DNA of 48,053 nucleotides, from positions 1-48,053 of the forward strand of contig JAOXYB010039172.1 of assembly GCA_028565635.1 (NCBI GenBank). The letters are read 5' to 3'. The position numbers and the translations under genes were made by a program. Shown here in pieces: positions 1-12,700 of the stretch. Every line of letters begins with the position of its first letter. Position 1 is the first letter of the stretch. The notes beneath the pieces are model-generated. The model searched no databases and had not been told where the DNA came from. It was given only the letters and a program-made list of their open reading frames with translations. Source of the DNA: Phoronis ovalis (Eukaryota > Phoronida > Phoronidae).

Positions 1-633
1 TATATATATAGGCTTTAAAGGTTATGCCATGAAGAGTCAAATGTGGACACAACTCAGAGCTTGAATTCTTACATACCTTTTAACTTTACGTAACGAAGTT
101 AGATTTTTTGATATATAAGCCTTGTTTTACATAATCTGGAGAAACTTTTTATAACAAGCCAGCAGTTAATCTGTATGTACCATTAAGATAAGTGATCATG
201 CAAGTGCAATGTGTATGTTAAAATTATACTGAAGCAATAAAATACACTTTCATGTACATGCAAAAGGGCAGTAATAACCTCTTCAATTTTTTCAAAACAT
301 GACTACGTTAACAAAATAGTGGCACTTCACAATAAATGGATAGAGTATTTCAAGTGAAGTACCAATTGTTTGGTTGGAGCAACTTTGCACTTAAAGCAAT
401 ATTCATGTTTAACACTTTCAGAAGTTCATAAAAATAATTACAAAACCAAGTTCATTTATTTGCAAATAGTACGAATTGTTAGAACATGAACACTGGTTAG
501 CCAAGGCAGGATTCGTTTTTTTTCTTGAAATGTAATGCCTTGGAACAAAGAGAGAGGTTACTAGCTGCACCATTATACTACTAAAAACTAATTAAGTGAT
601 TTGAATGGAACACAGTACCCGAGAACGGCATAC
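1..633. other. PTBP intron, partial
   Basis: AT-rich sequence left of the last visible PTBP exon. It starts with a short TA run. I found no RRM3-coding exon here. Confidence 0.6.
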
Positions 634-716
634 CTCCGGCAGCGGCCGCACTGTACGCAGTTAGTTGTTGTGGGGCACCAAAACTCTGCAAGGCTTGGAA
701 CGGTGAGGCGAGCACA
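634..716 (-). CDS. PTBP1: PTBP RRM2-RRM3 linker exon (last in window)
   Basis: 83-nt exon with acceptor TTCCCACAG and donor GGAG|GTATGC. In the correct frame it encodes [20 protein letters not shown] then YSAAAAG, an Ala/Gln-rich linker like the Ala-rich linker of vertebrate PTBP1. It ends with one spare base, so the next exon, which should lead into RRM3, is outside the window. Confidence 0.8.
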
Positions 717-3700
717 CTGTGGGAACCTTTGGACACGGCAGAAAACAAGGAAGCATGCCATTAAAAATTAGGTCAACTAAAACCATATTAATGTATGGGC
801 ACAGCATCAATTTGTAGGACCAGAAACCAGAAATGTGAGAGAAAGCGAGATTTAGCATATTTTATTGCCATGTTTGGCAGAAACTTGTTGCTGCCTTTAA
901 TTAGAAAATTAATTTTCTTGGATAATTTAGGCAAAAACTAGAATAAGTTGATATAAGATTTTGTGAAATGTTTTGACAACCTTCTCAATGTCATAGATTA
1001 AAGTAAATTTTCCTTGTTTCAAAGCTTCCGTTCCCATGGTCATTTACAAGGGTAGAAAAAAAGCGCAAAGCAGAAACAGAAAAAATCAAAGCTCTGACCC
1101 AAAAAGGAGAAACTATATATATACAGACAAAGCCACACACAGTAACAAAAGAAAAAAGAATATGGCTGTGCAGTGTAGAGGTCTGGCAAATATTTGCTCT
1201 AAATTATTAGAACTTATTAACATGACTGTAACACGATTCAATTGTAGAATGGTGCAAATATTTAAATGTGTTGAAAAATGACTGACAGCAATTAAGTATT
1301 ATTTTCTATTTTTAAAAATTTATTTCAGATTATGCAATTGAGAATTTAATTCCCGTTCTGACTTTTACTTTTTATTAAAATAAAATATTTATCTTATTAA
1401 CTTGACTATAATTCAAGTACCATTAATTTCTCAAGGGAGTTTTTTTTAATGAAGATATCAATCTGCCACTTCAGAAAATAAGATAGAAATGTACTGCAAT
1501 TCATCGCTTTAGGGTTAGGAATTGTGTAGAGTATGGTGCTGCAGAATTAATCAGCCTGCAAATCAGAGGTATCAACTTTTTCAAGTATGCTTCAGCTTGA
1601 CAAGGTTCACAACTCTGATATGTAAATATAGCATAATTAATTTTAAAGAATAAAGAGTGGCCATTTCCAAAGTGAAGAATTGGATTTTCATTTTACAAAA
1701 ATCTCCCTGGCATTTCAGAAATAGAAAAGAAAAGTACCTGCCAGCCAACTGGCCATCAAAGAGTTCATCAGGAAAAGAACCGACTAGTTACATGGTTTAC
1801 ATCTGACAACAAGTCTTGGTAACTAAGGACTTTAATTAAAATCTTTGATTCACTGATACAAAATGTGAAAGGGAGATAATTACCTTGTTACACAGTGTTT
1901 TGGTTAAGATTTTAGAATTTTGATTCTTTAAAGCTACTACCATAATAAATGTAGAATGTGTAGGCATATGCAAATGTTTCGTTTTTCCGATATTTTCCAG
2001 AGAATTTTTTAAAATCTGGCTTTCTAAAGACATGTTGTTTAGCTATCAATACTTTGTTCAATTTTATTCGTTCGCAAGGTTCAAAAAAGATTAATAAAAC
2101 TAGTACAGCTGAATCCTACAAACACAATGTTAGAACCTGTTGATTATGTAAAGCCACAGCTGAACACCATTTTACAACTCTACTAGCACCTAAGGTGCAT
2201 TGTTTAGCAATATCACTCGTGCAACATACACACATCATCAAACCACTGTGTAACAAGTTAAATCAGTTACTATTTTCTTCCATTTGACAAATACTGTAGT
2301 TTATGAATATATCAATATTTAGGCACATGTCAATCCTAATTGAACTGCTGTACAGCAAAAAAAAACTGTACACCACTTGTCAAAGGAATGAAACATAACA
2401 TTAATTTTTATAATTTAACTTATATATAACAAGGGTTACTTACCAAGTGCAAGATTTGGTTCCATAGGAGAAGCTCCATCACCGGAGGGGAGATTAGGAT
2501 TTGTATAATCGCGACTTTTGTCATTATTAAATTTGATGTTCAAGTTGTTGAGTTTGGAGAAATCTATCCTAAGCGTACAGCAGCCATTATAAATATTTTG
2601 TCCATCCAAAGACTGATAAAAAGTAAGAATATTCCCTTATTGATAGCATCACCATTAAAGCAGCAGTATAATGCATAAGATTAGCTTCAGTAAACAAATA
2701 GAGTTTAACTGGTTAAAAACCAACCATATTATCAAATAGCATCAAATGCTATCTACCTTTTAAGCTATGTCATATCATGCACAGAGCTAAAGCAATTTCA
2801 AAATTTTCCATATTATGTTGGATTATATAAATAAATTTTATACCAAAAACAAATACTTGTATACCATTAATTACACAAAATCTGCTTGCAACATTTCACA
2901 TATATAAATGACAAATATTTTACAAGTTCGAAATACAAAATGCAAGAAATCATAAAACTGTGCTGTTAAACTCCTTCACTTACCACTTTGGCTGTTTGGG
3001 CTGAGATTGCATCAGAGAACTGTATGAGAGCCTGGAACTGATCTGTGAGAGAAAAGTATGAACACATTTTACCAACTGTTCACCAACTTAAATCACACTA
3101 TAGCTTCACTCTTTACTATCAGGTATGAAGCTCTGAAACTGAACTTGTAGATTAAACAGTACAACAAAGTTTTTTTGCATTGTCACAAAGAATGCACTCA
3201 TAGACAATACACCAATCTAATATTATCAAGGGTACCTTTATCTTTAACCCCAAAATTCTTAATGGAGTGACTGACAACAATATAATCAATGCAAACTTAC
3301 TGTTTTTAGAGAAAATCACGATCTTTAAAACTTGACCATATCGTGAAAATATCTGTTTAAGGACATCTACAGTAACAGGATAAAGCATAGACTCTACAAT
3401 AATATGTAAGACTTTTCTTTGCTCTGCCCCTTCAGCTGTTTGAGTCTGAATCACTGATGCTGCTTGTAATGCCGCTGTTGCAGCAGGGTTCTAATTAAAA
3501 AAAAAAGAAAAACATTATTCTTTTAAAATAATGATAGCCACGTAATTTAATTGTTGTACTATATGCAATTCCTTATGGCATCACAATTTTTCTGTATTAA
3601 TTATATTTTATATTTAACCTGCATGCCTATAAAATACATGTACAATGAGCCCTCAGAAAATTACTAGAAAACTAAGAATTATGCTAGCTGGGCTTCTTCT

Positions 3701-6700
3701 GAGCAATTTCCCCTTTACATTCGGCTGTCAAGCACTAAGTCAATCAAACAAATGTTTCCACTAGATGGCTGCTTACTTGATCTGTTTTGAGTTCTTGATG
3801 TGTGGAATACTGCACAAAGACTGGTCGGCCTCTAATCTGAGCAGGCACATGTTGGTGGTAGTTAATCATTGCTTGAGCTTGCATTAGTTCTTGGAACATG
3901 AGGAAAGCCTGTACAAAAAAATAACCTGGTTATCATCATAATAAACACATCTGTTTGCAAGCTGATGAGATATAAACCAGAACTCCTATGTTAGGCAATA
4001 TTGTGGTATTTCCAGTTCCTTTGAACACTGACTGGAATACTGTGTACTTCACAGTGTTGTTTTGTGTGCTGACAATATCAACTGCAGCAACACCATAACT
4101 AAATCACCTAGTACACAAGGAGAAGTATGTCAAAGTCATTAGGAATCTAGTATTCATGAACCAGCAGGTAAAAGCATATGTAACATAGTCAACATTGCCT
4201 TGTGAGCTTGTAAAAGTATCCCTTTCATGGAAGTAATCAATTTCAATGTCAGTTTCAATCAAGTATGCCTTGGCACATGAAGGCCAAACATAAAATGTCA
4301 ATTATATATTCTCTAAAGGACAGATTTCACATCATGGTAATTTTTGTTCTAATATCTTTGGGCAGCCACTTAGAAGGCTCCATTTTATGAAATCAATATT
4401 TTTCTATGTCTTTACTGACTAATTCATAAAGTGAAATTAATTGTGTAATCATACACCTTAACATATTTTTTGAACAAACACTTTATTTGGTGTTATTTTG
4501 AATTCTTCATGTATACGCTGCTTCACATGGCTAGATTAAATTTGGTTAGGTGACATAGTAACGTGTGTCGATGTTAAATATTCTCTTGTTTTATTTAAGT
4601 ATCATTTATTAGGATACAAAATTTAAAGAGTCCAAAATGCAAAATAAAACCACTTTGTCGTTACATAGCTGATTAATTATTGTCTTTGGTAAATTAAAAC
4701 GACAACCCACAGACAATGTTTGCATTCACACAGAACAATGAATCACTTAATTTGAATTTTAATATTTTAACAGTGGTGAATAATATGGCTTGGCAGCCAT
4801 TTTCATAGGAAAGCTTGAAAATATTTTCATGCACACTGGCTCCAAATTATTGAAAAAAGTTTTTGGACAGTTGACAATTACATGCAGCAAAAATTAATAC
4901 TTTTAGCGTAATAAAATTAACTTTCTATTATAAGGCAAATAAGTTATTTCACTTTTTTTATTAAATTAGTTTGAAAGCAAAAACTTGTTAAGCTACATTC
5001 TACATATTTTTATTAAAGAAATTGCTAAAAAGGGTTCATTTGCTACCAGTTTTTTTTATTGGAAACATATGCACAAAAATGATTGAATCAACTATTTGTT
5101 TCTATAATTGCTTTGAGAAAAGCATTTAATTTACGACTAAATCTGCTCAACAAACTTCATTACTTTGAGTTCAACAAGATCAACGCAATAAACTAAATAG
5201 ATAATTTTATGATACAGAATGGGTTTAAGCTGATTTAGACCTAGGGTGGTAAACTGTATAACAAAACCGCCTGCCTATCTATTCTTGATAGGTGCCTTTA
5301 CCAGTGTAATTAGTGGCCATTATTGCAATTTGACTAATGAGATATTATGCCATAGGAAGTACCTCTCACAGACAGGAACAAAATGACATTGTCATCTCCT
5401 ACTGTGACTCTCTCAGACATACATTATGTAAGTATCAGGATTTATATTCTTTGCATAATAAATGCAAAGCTTAGGTTTGAAAATCCATCTTTTTGTAAAA
5501 TCAACTAAAATTTGAGAGTTTGGTAATAAAATTCATTGAAAGCAATCTTCCATGTACTAAACATTTTGGGAGAAAAAATCTAACATTATAAATGCTGGAT
5601 CTGCTCCTTCCTTAAACTGACATATCCCTGGCAAAATAAAACACTGCAATTTCGTGGATTTACTGCTAGAAGCTAGAAATCATTCCAATTTTTTTTGAAA
5701 AAAAAAATAACACCCAAACCAGTGAAATATAACATTGTGCCCTTGACACAAGTGCAGTCCAAAGGTGTAAATTAAGGACAGGTGTTCTTACTGCCAAACA
5801 AATTTATCATATGGTACTAACATGATAAGGTGATCAAAGTTTATCATTATGCAAATGTTAGTAACTGATAGATGCAAGAAATAGTATTTGTTTATCAATT
5901 TTAGTTAGAACTGTCACTCCCAAATGTGAAAAAAAATGGGGGATGAGGGTTTTAGTCACTAAGCAATATAACCAATAACTTAAATTAATTTGTTATTGTA
6001 ATTCTGTACATCAAAATTTTCAATTCCAAGATAGGCCAAGCTCATTTTTCACATGATTGGTTGGTTTGGCTTCTTGGCAACAGTGATCCAAGTGGAACAC
6101 ATAAGGTAGCAATATGTGCAAGTTATAAATTTATTTTTTCTTGTCCATTAATTTAGCAAATATTTATGCAAGAGGGAAGTTTATACCTGATTTTTCTTTT
6201 TCATCAGCATAACATTTGTTACTTTTCCAAAAGGCACTCCCATCTGCACCACCTCGGCTTCTGTCGTATCTACCGGCATCCCACGGATATGAATAACTCT
6301 GGATGGTCCATTGTTGACTAACTGCTGGTCTAATTTTACCTACAAAATAATATTATGCAACTGTCACAGGTGACAGTGTGCGGAAAAACTGGACAGTTGG
6401 CCTACTTGAGGCAAATTAACTTTCCAGATGGATCACTTATTCCTTTCTATATTGTCTGATCAGTGTCATTTTCTAGCAAGTTCACAACAATTTTTAAGTC
6501 ATGTTCTTTAAAGCGTCCGAAATCTCATAATTATTACCTTCTTAGCATCATTTGTATCTTGACCTGGGGATAGCTGTGGACTCATGCCGTTGCCGTTGGA
6601 AATCATGGTGGATTGGGCAAGCAATTCTTCGGACCCACGCTACAAAAACAAGTAGAAAATGCCATTATAAAAATGCAGAGCTTTGTAGCCAAACAAACAG

Positions 6701-9700
6701 ATTAAGAACATTGGCAAGTTTATATCACAATTTATGTATTTTAATTAACATTTAATGTTAAGATAATGTAGAAACAGATGCAGAATTAGCCATTTGTGCT
6801 TCACATAAATAATCCAGACATGCTTAACCAGGATAGTGGGTTCCTTATATACTTCCTTGGAGACTGTGGGCTGTGTAAACCCTCACAGATGTCAAACAGA
6901 AACTATATTTTGTTCATTGAAATGTGAAAACTACCAAAAGAAAAACCTACAGCGAATCTTTCAGATCATCCACACCACACACCAGTACTTTCATTCACTG
7001 TCAACTGTAACAGTGACTTCATTTTGTATGTTTCCTATTTATTATTCGAATTGACTATAGCCAATACAACACAAACAGATTAATGAGCTCACTTAGGGGA
7101 GACATTTTTATGGTGAAAACGACCCAACCCAGGGAAAGATGCCACAGTGTCAAACGCTGACAAAAAGGAATGACATCCAGTGGTAATTTAAGAATAAACA
7201 TGCATATCTTTAAAACATAATTTATGATTTTGTCAAGCTTTTTTTATAAGTTCAATATAAATTACTTATTGTCATCTCAAAAACTGGGACTTGTGGGCAA
7301 AAAAAAACTGGCGACTTGACAGCTGCACAGATCAGCAATAACAGAGCCATTTTTGCAAGCATCTGACAGTACAGTGCCAAACAGTCAAAAATTCCTTTAG
7401 CCAAATCTAATGTCCACAGCAGAAGGGTTTCTCAATGTACATTTTCCCACACTCCAGTTAAAAGTGGTGGTCATTATTTTTGTAAATATTTCTAAAGGGC
7501 AGACCCAATTACTTTAATGGAGAGACCTTAATTTGTTTTCCATTTATGCAGGTCTCATAATTGCTATGTAGCAGTTTTCTTTAGACTTGTTTTTTTAGCT
7601 CTAACCAACAAATCTATATATATGATCAAGTACAGGCAGCTCAGTTCAAAGAAATCACATATATTTCTTCATTTATGCATCATAGCACATGGACAGACAT
7701 CACTTTCATACTACCTATGTACTTCACAATACATGAACCTCATAGAAATGTGTACTCAAATTGTGTAGGTAATCATACATAACATAGCCTCATTACACAT
7801 TGTAGCAATAAACAAGAGAACAGTACTGCTGGCAGGATTATGTAAGAACCAAGCTTCAAAGCTTTATACCTCCAGATCAACACCAGATTAGTGTCAAATT
7901 GACTGGAATTATTCCAGTTAATGGGTTGTGTGCTCTACTGCATATACAAAATACAGGTTTGACACTTTCATAATAACACTGTATAAGATGATAATTATCT
8001 GCCATCAGGAACTGTTATTTAGTAGCAGACCTTAACTCAAAAATCTAACATAATATATAGCAAGTTTTATTCAACAACATTTTTTATACTGTTTTTTTTA
8101 ACATACTCTCAATCTATAAAAGGATTGAAAAACCACATATATTTAGAGTCCAGGTCAAGTATAATCTTATTTAATTAAAAGCTTTGGTAAAAAGGCGGGA
8201 AGATATTGATATAGAACATGTGCACCATTTGGAGATTAACATTTATCAACATTTTGAACAAGCCCACACATAAACCAGCATATTCAATACTAACAAAGCA
8301 CCATGTCCAGACATTAAGAGTTTACCAAGTGAATTGATACATGAATAGGAAATCTACATGTCTGTGGGAAATGCTTCAAAGAGCAAACACAATAGATTGA
8401 AGGCATGAAGACTACTCTTCATCACAGCTGACTAAATTTCAAGGTATGACTGAGTTAACTAGTTTTGGAAAGAATTAATGTATCTAATTAACACATTTAG
8501 TCCAGATAGACAGACTGTTTATTCATTAGACATATCAGAATTATACATTTAGTAAATTCTGCCTGTATTCAAGCTAATGAGACCCTAGAAGGAGGAAATA
8601 ACTTTCTAGAACAAAATAACTATGTGAAACCAACTGAATAGTTAGTGAAAGAAGGAACTACCAGAAAACAATTAAAGAAAGACATGTCAAAATTGAGAAA
8701 GTTCTAAGGCAGTAGAATACACACATCTTTCATAGTGGATGTAGGAGAAACCATGAATACACCTAACATATGTTAATATGCTACTTTTGAAGAACAGATA
8801 TAAGTGATTTAAAATCCAAAGCACAATACACACTACAGTACTTGTTTGGAAAACCAAGACATGTATGATTTGAAATCTAAAGCAAAATGAATAACAGTTC
8901 TGAACATTGAACATAAAATACTATCATAGCTGAAAACATTGGAGAATGACCTCCCATCAACAGGTATTAGAGCGGAAACTGAGATAGTTGAGAAAATTCA
9001 AGAGATAATGTACATTACCTTCATGTGTTCAGGTTGTGTTTTAACAAATTATACACAAAATAAATGAAACACTCCAAACAAGAAATTCCAAGAGAGAGAG
9101 AAAGATTTAAGTCTTTAATTTTCTGCACTTAACTTCACAACTCATTCTGAGTCACAAATAGCTTGGTTATCATATGGGTTAGTCCATTTATTTTAATCAG
9201 AGGGGTTCAAGTATTAAAATTTTACTGTGATACCAGGATATAACTAATTAAGACCATGGCACTGTGGTATACTCAACAATAATTATTATAATACAAGGAT
9301 ATGCTTTTAAAGATAGAACATCAAATATTTGAATATGCGCGATTAAAATAAATCTATAAATAAGGGGCAATTTAAAAAAATACAAATGTGACATACAATC
9401 CCTTAATAATAATACCATAAATCCCCAGTAAAACCACTTTAAAACCCCTTAAAACATTAACAATAAGCAAATATTTTCTAAAACAGATCCAATTCCATAT
9501 AAACTAATTTGAGGTGCTTATATTATGATTCAGTATTTTCCCTGTATACAGTGCATAAGACCAACAAGTAAGCAGCAGGTGCAACCAAGACCTTGTTGCA
9601 TCAGTGGTAATATGTTTGAACAATGGCTGGACAAGATAATGAATATGAAGTACAATAAAACTAATCTGCAGTCTGGCAGATTCAGATTCAGTCACATTAC

Positions 9701-12700
9701 TGCAGTTTCGTTTGTTTTAAGTGGTTGTCAAGTTGGTAATAAATATACCAGAATGACACAATACTACAAACACTGATGGTGACAATGAAACTAAACCATA
9801 CACTGAAACGCCTGAGAAATTTAAACATTGAAAAACAAATTCAAGAATTTAAAGTTCATTTAGCAATATAATAACAATCAAAGACCAACTACCTCCAATA
9901 TTATACAACTCCTCAATACTGTTTGATGGGCAATCCATTAAAATAGAATTTAAGTAACTATAGCAACAAATGAGATCCAGAGAAGATGACACTCAGTCAA
10001 TAACAATGTTGGAAATCGAATTTGAATAGCTTAAACAGGTGAGTTGTTTATAGCACACCCTGAAAAATTGATTGCAGAACAAAGTGACAGAAATTTAAAT
10101 TAACTTAAATTGACTAATTGTGGGCCTTAACATAATGAACAATCAGGTAAGCAGAAATTATTGAAAGCTATGGTTCAAATATGAGAATGTCAAATTGAAT
10201 TAATCTGAAATCAAAATCTTATCATTCCCTGGCATTTCAAATAGTACATTTTCTGCCATCCCAAATACTAGTTATGATATCTTATGCAAACATTCATATT
10301 AAAATTACATTCTGTAAATATTCAGACAGCAAACCTTCGATAAACTTTTGAACTATATGGATTTGTTGGCACAATAGCACCTTGTTTTCTACAAACTTCA
10401 CAAAAACAAGATAAAACAACAGGTACTAAAACAATGAAAGTTCGAACTATGTAATCTTCAACCATCGAACTAATGAGAATACCATCAATATTATCAGTCA
10501 TAAATACCAAAATCAACAGCTATTTCCGAAAAAAACTTGAACACAACAATATTCCAAATACAAAAAGATAAAGATGTAGGACCACACTAACAGACATGTT
10601 TCTGTAATTTGAAGGCTCTTTAAAACCAGACTGAAGCTGTACTTTCTGCACAGCTAATTTGCAATATCGGCAATTACATTTACCCAATACCACACATGTG
10701 CTATACTACCTGCCTCATAATTTAATCACTTCCAAACAGCAATTTAATCAATTCTGAGTGCTTCATGGTGTTATATAACAAGAAAAGAAATTGAAAATAT
10801 AATTTCTACTTCAAAGTTCATTTGTCTCCTAGCATGGCCAGACAGATATTCATAATGGTATTATCTAGCGAATATATTTAGCATATAATTGCGCAATCAA
10901 TTCAAATTAAAATATATAAAAGCCAGAATATATATAAATGCAAGCAATATAGTCTTTTGGACTATTTCTTGGAATTAGTATTTAATCAACTTAGTTCACC
11001 TGATCACAAAATGCGATCTACTACTTTACAATGGAATAAAGTATTTACAAAGCTGAACAAATTTACTATTTTCCCATGAACACAAGTTTTGTGAACAGAC
11101 AGGACCTGCACAAACAAAACATGGATTAAAGTCCAGATAGATTACAAGTGAAGGTAATTCTACATTCGATTACTACCTCAAGTTTGTTACTAAGGAAAAA
11201 CTTTTAAATTCCTGTACCAACACTTGACACACACCAGATAGATACACCTCAGCAAAATATAACACCAAAGCTGTAAACACTGCCTTGGATCCACTTTTAT
11301 ATATACATCCACAAACATAAGCATACAGTAGACAGATAACATATATTCATATCCTGGTCATGCTATAGTAATTGAAAGTAATTTACAAAATGTAAAATAC
11401 ATGTTAGATATGCACCAGCATATATGAATCACAGTAATGTTTCAATCTTTAGACTTCGCATGACAACTATGCTCATGACCCTAGAAGACCAGGACGTTGA
11501 ACCAAAAAGATATGTACTATGGAAAAAACTTAGTGGCACGCACAGGAAGACCGACATACTATATAAAAGCCTTTTCTGGCCACATAAACACTAAATTTTT
11601 GAAAACTGCTCACACATACGTAACTTAAAATTTATCAAAACAAGACAATTTAAGAATAAAGTTCAATTTCAAAGCACATGGTACTACACTATTACCTTCA
11701 AAGACTCTCTTCTACCAGCTTGCTGCGCAGATATAAGTTGCGCTTCCTGTGTAAGATTCTGCGGAAGTATCGGTACGTATTCTTGTGGCAAAAAGTCCGG
11801 TTTCAATGGCAAAGCAGTCTGCAATTGAGGCTGTTGCATGTGAGGTTGTAGGCTATGCGCAGAAATGGGAACCCCTTGATAAGTATAACCTATACAGTAC
11901 ATGTCTGGTTTTGAAAATGCTAACAGAAAGTATGCTATCTAAAACTAATACTCTACAAAGGACAGGCTAAGCAAACACCACAAAGCCAACCTGCACAGAG
12001 TAAATATTAAGTCCCAAGACAAATATGTACTATAAGTCTCTTCAAGTAGGCTGTCACATGGGAACAAGCACATAAACTCTTGCAAACATATCTAGTTCTG
12101 CAGTACAAAGACTCCAAGCCCAAATGATAACACCTCTATAACCAGTCTATTCATACACTTTTAGTGAAAGCAAATTAGCATAAACCCTACAGGACTGTTT
12201 ATACAAAAGCTTTCATATTGGACAAAACCAAAACTGTCCTAGCCTATTGTCAACATAAAAGGATGATGCCATTATATTTGCCCAGGGATGTACAAGTGTT
12301 GGCATATCAACAAAAGGTATGAATTCCGATTCAACTTTAACAAGAAAATTGTTGTAATTATTTTTAAAATATTAATGCTAAAATGACACCTCAATTTCAA
12401 AACAAAAAGCTATAAAAACGCTTGGCATTTCAAATTAAATTTGATACAGCAGCACAATCTAAATATTTAATGATATTTAATAGACTTGCCCACATTACTA
12501 ATTTACTTGTTTCAACAAACCTGCATTTTAAATTTCAAGGTGTGCACAAAGAATATTTTACTTTCCAACTTCTAAAATAAGCAGACTCCACAGGTAATTG
12601 TATGTTCAACACACAAGCCCCTGGCTTTGTTCATAAACTACAGTAAATGTTTCCTTCAACCAACCATAAAAAAGATAAAGTCAATAGAACATAATGGCTA

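Larger units (their letters stand above)
6640..11695. other. Large PTBP intron upstream of the RGSEELL exon
   Basis: Non-coding AT-rich sequence with a possible decayed reverse-transcriptase fragment near 8280-8345 and a possible start exon at 9020-9025. Nothing else recognised. Confidence 0.5.
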
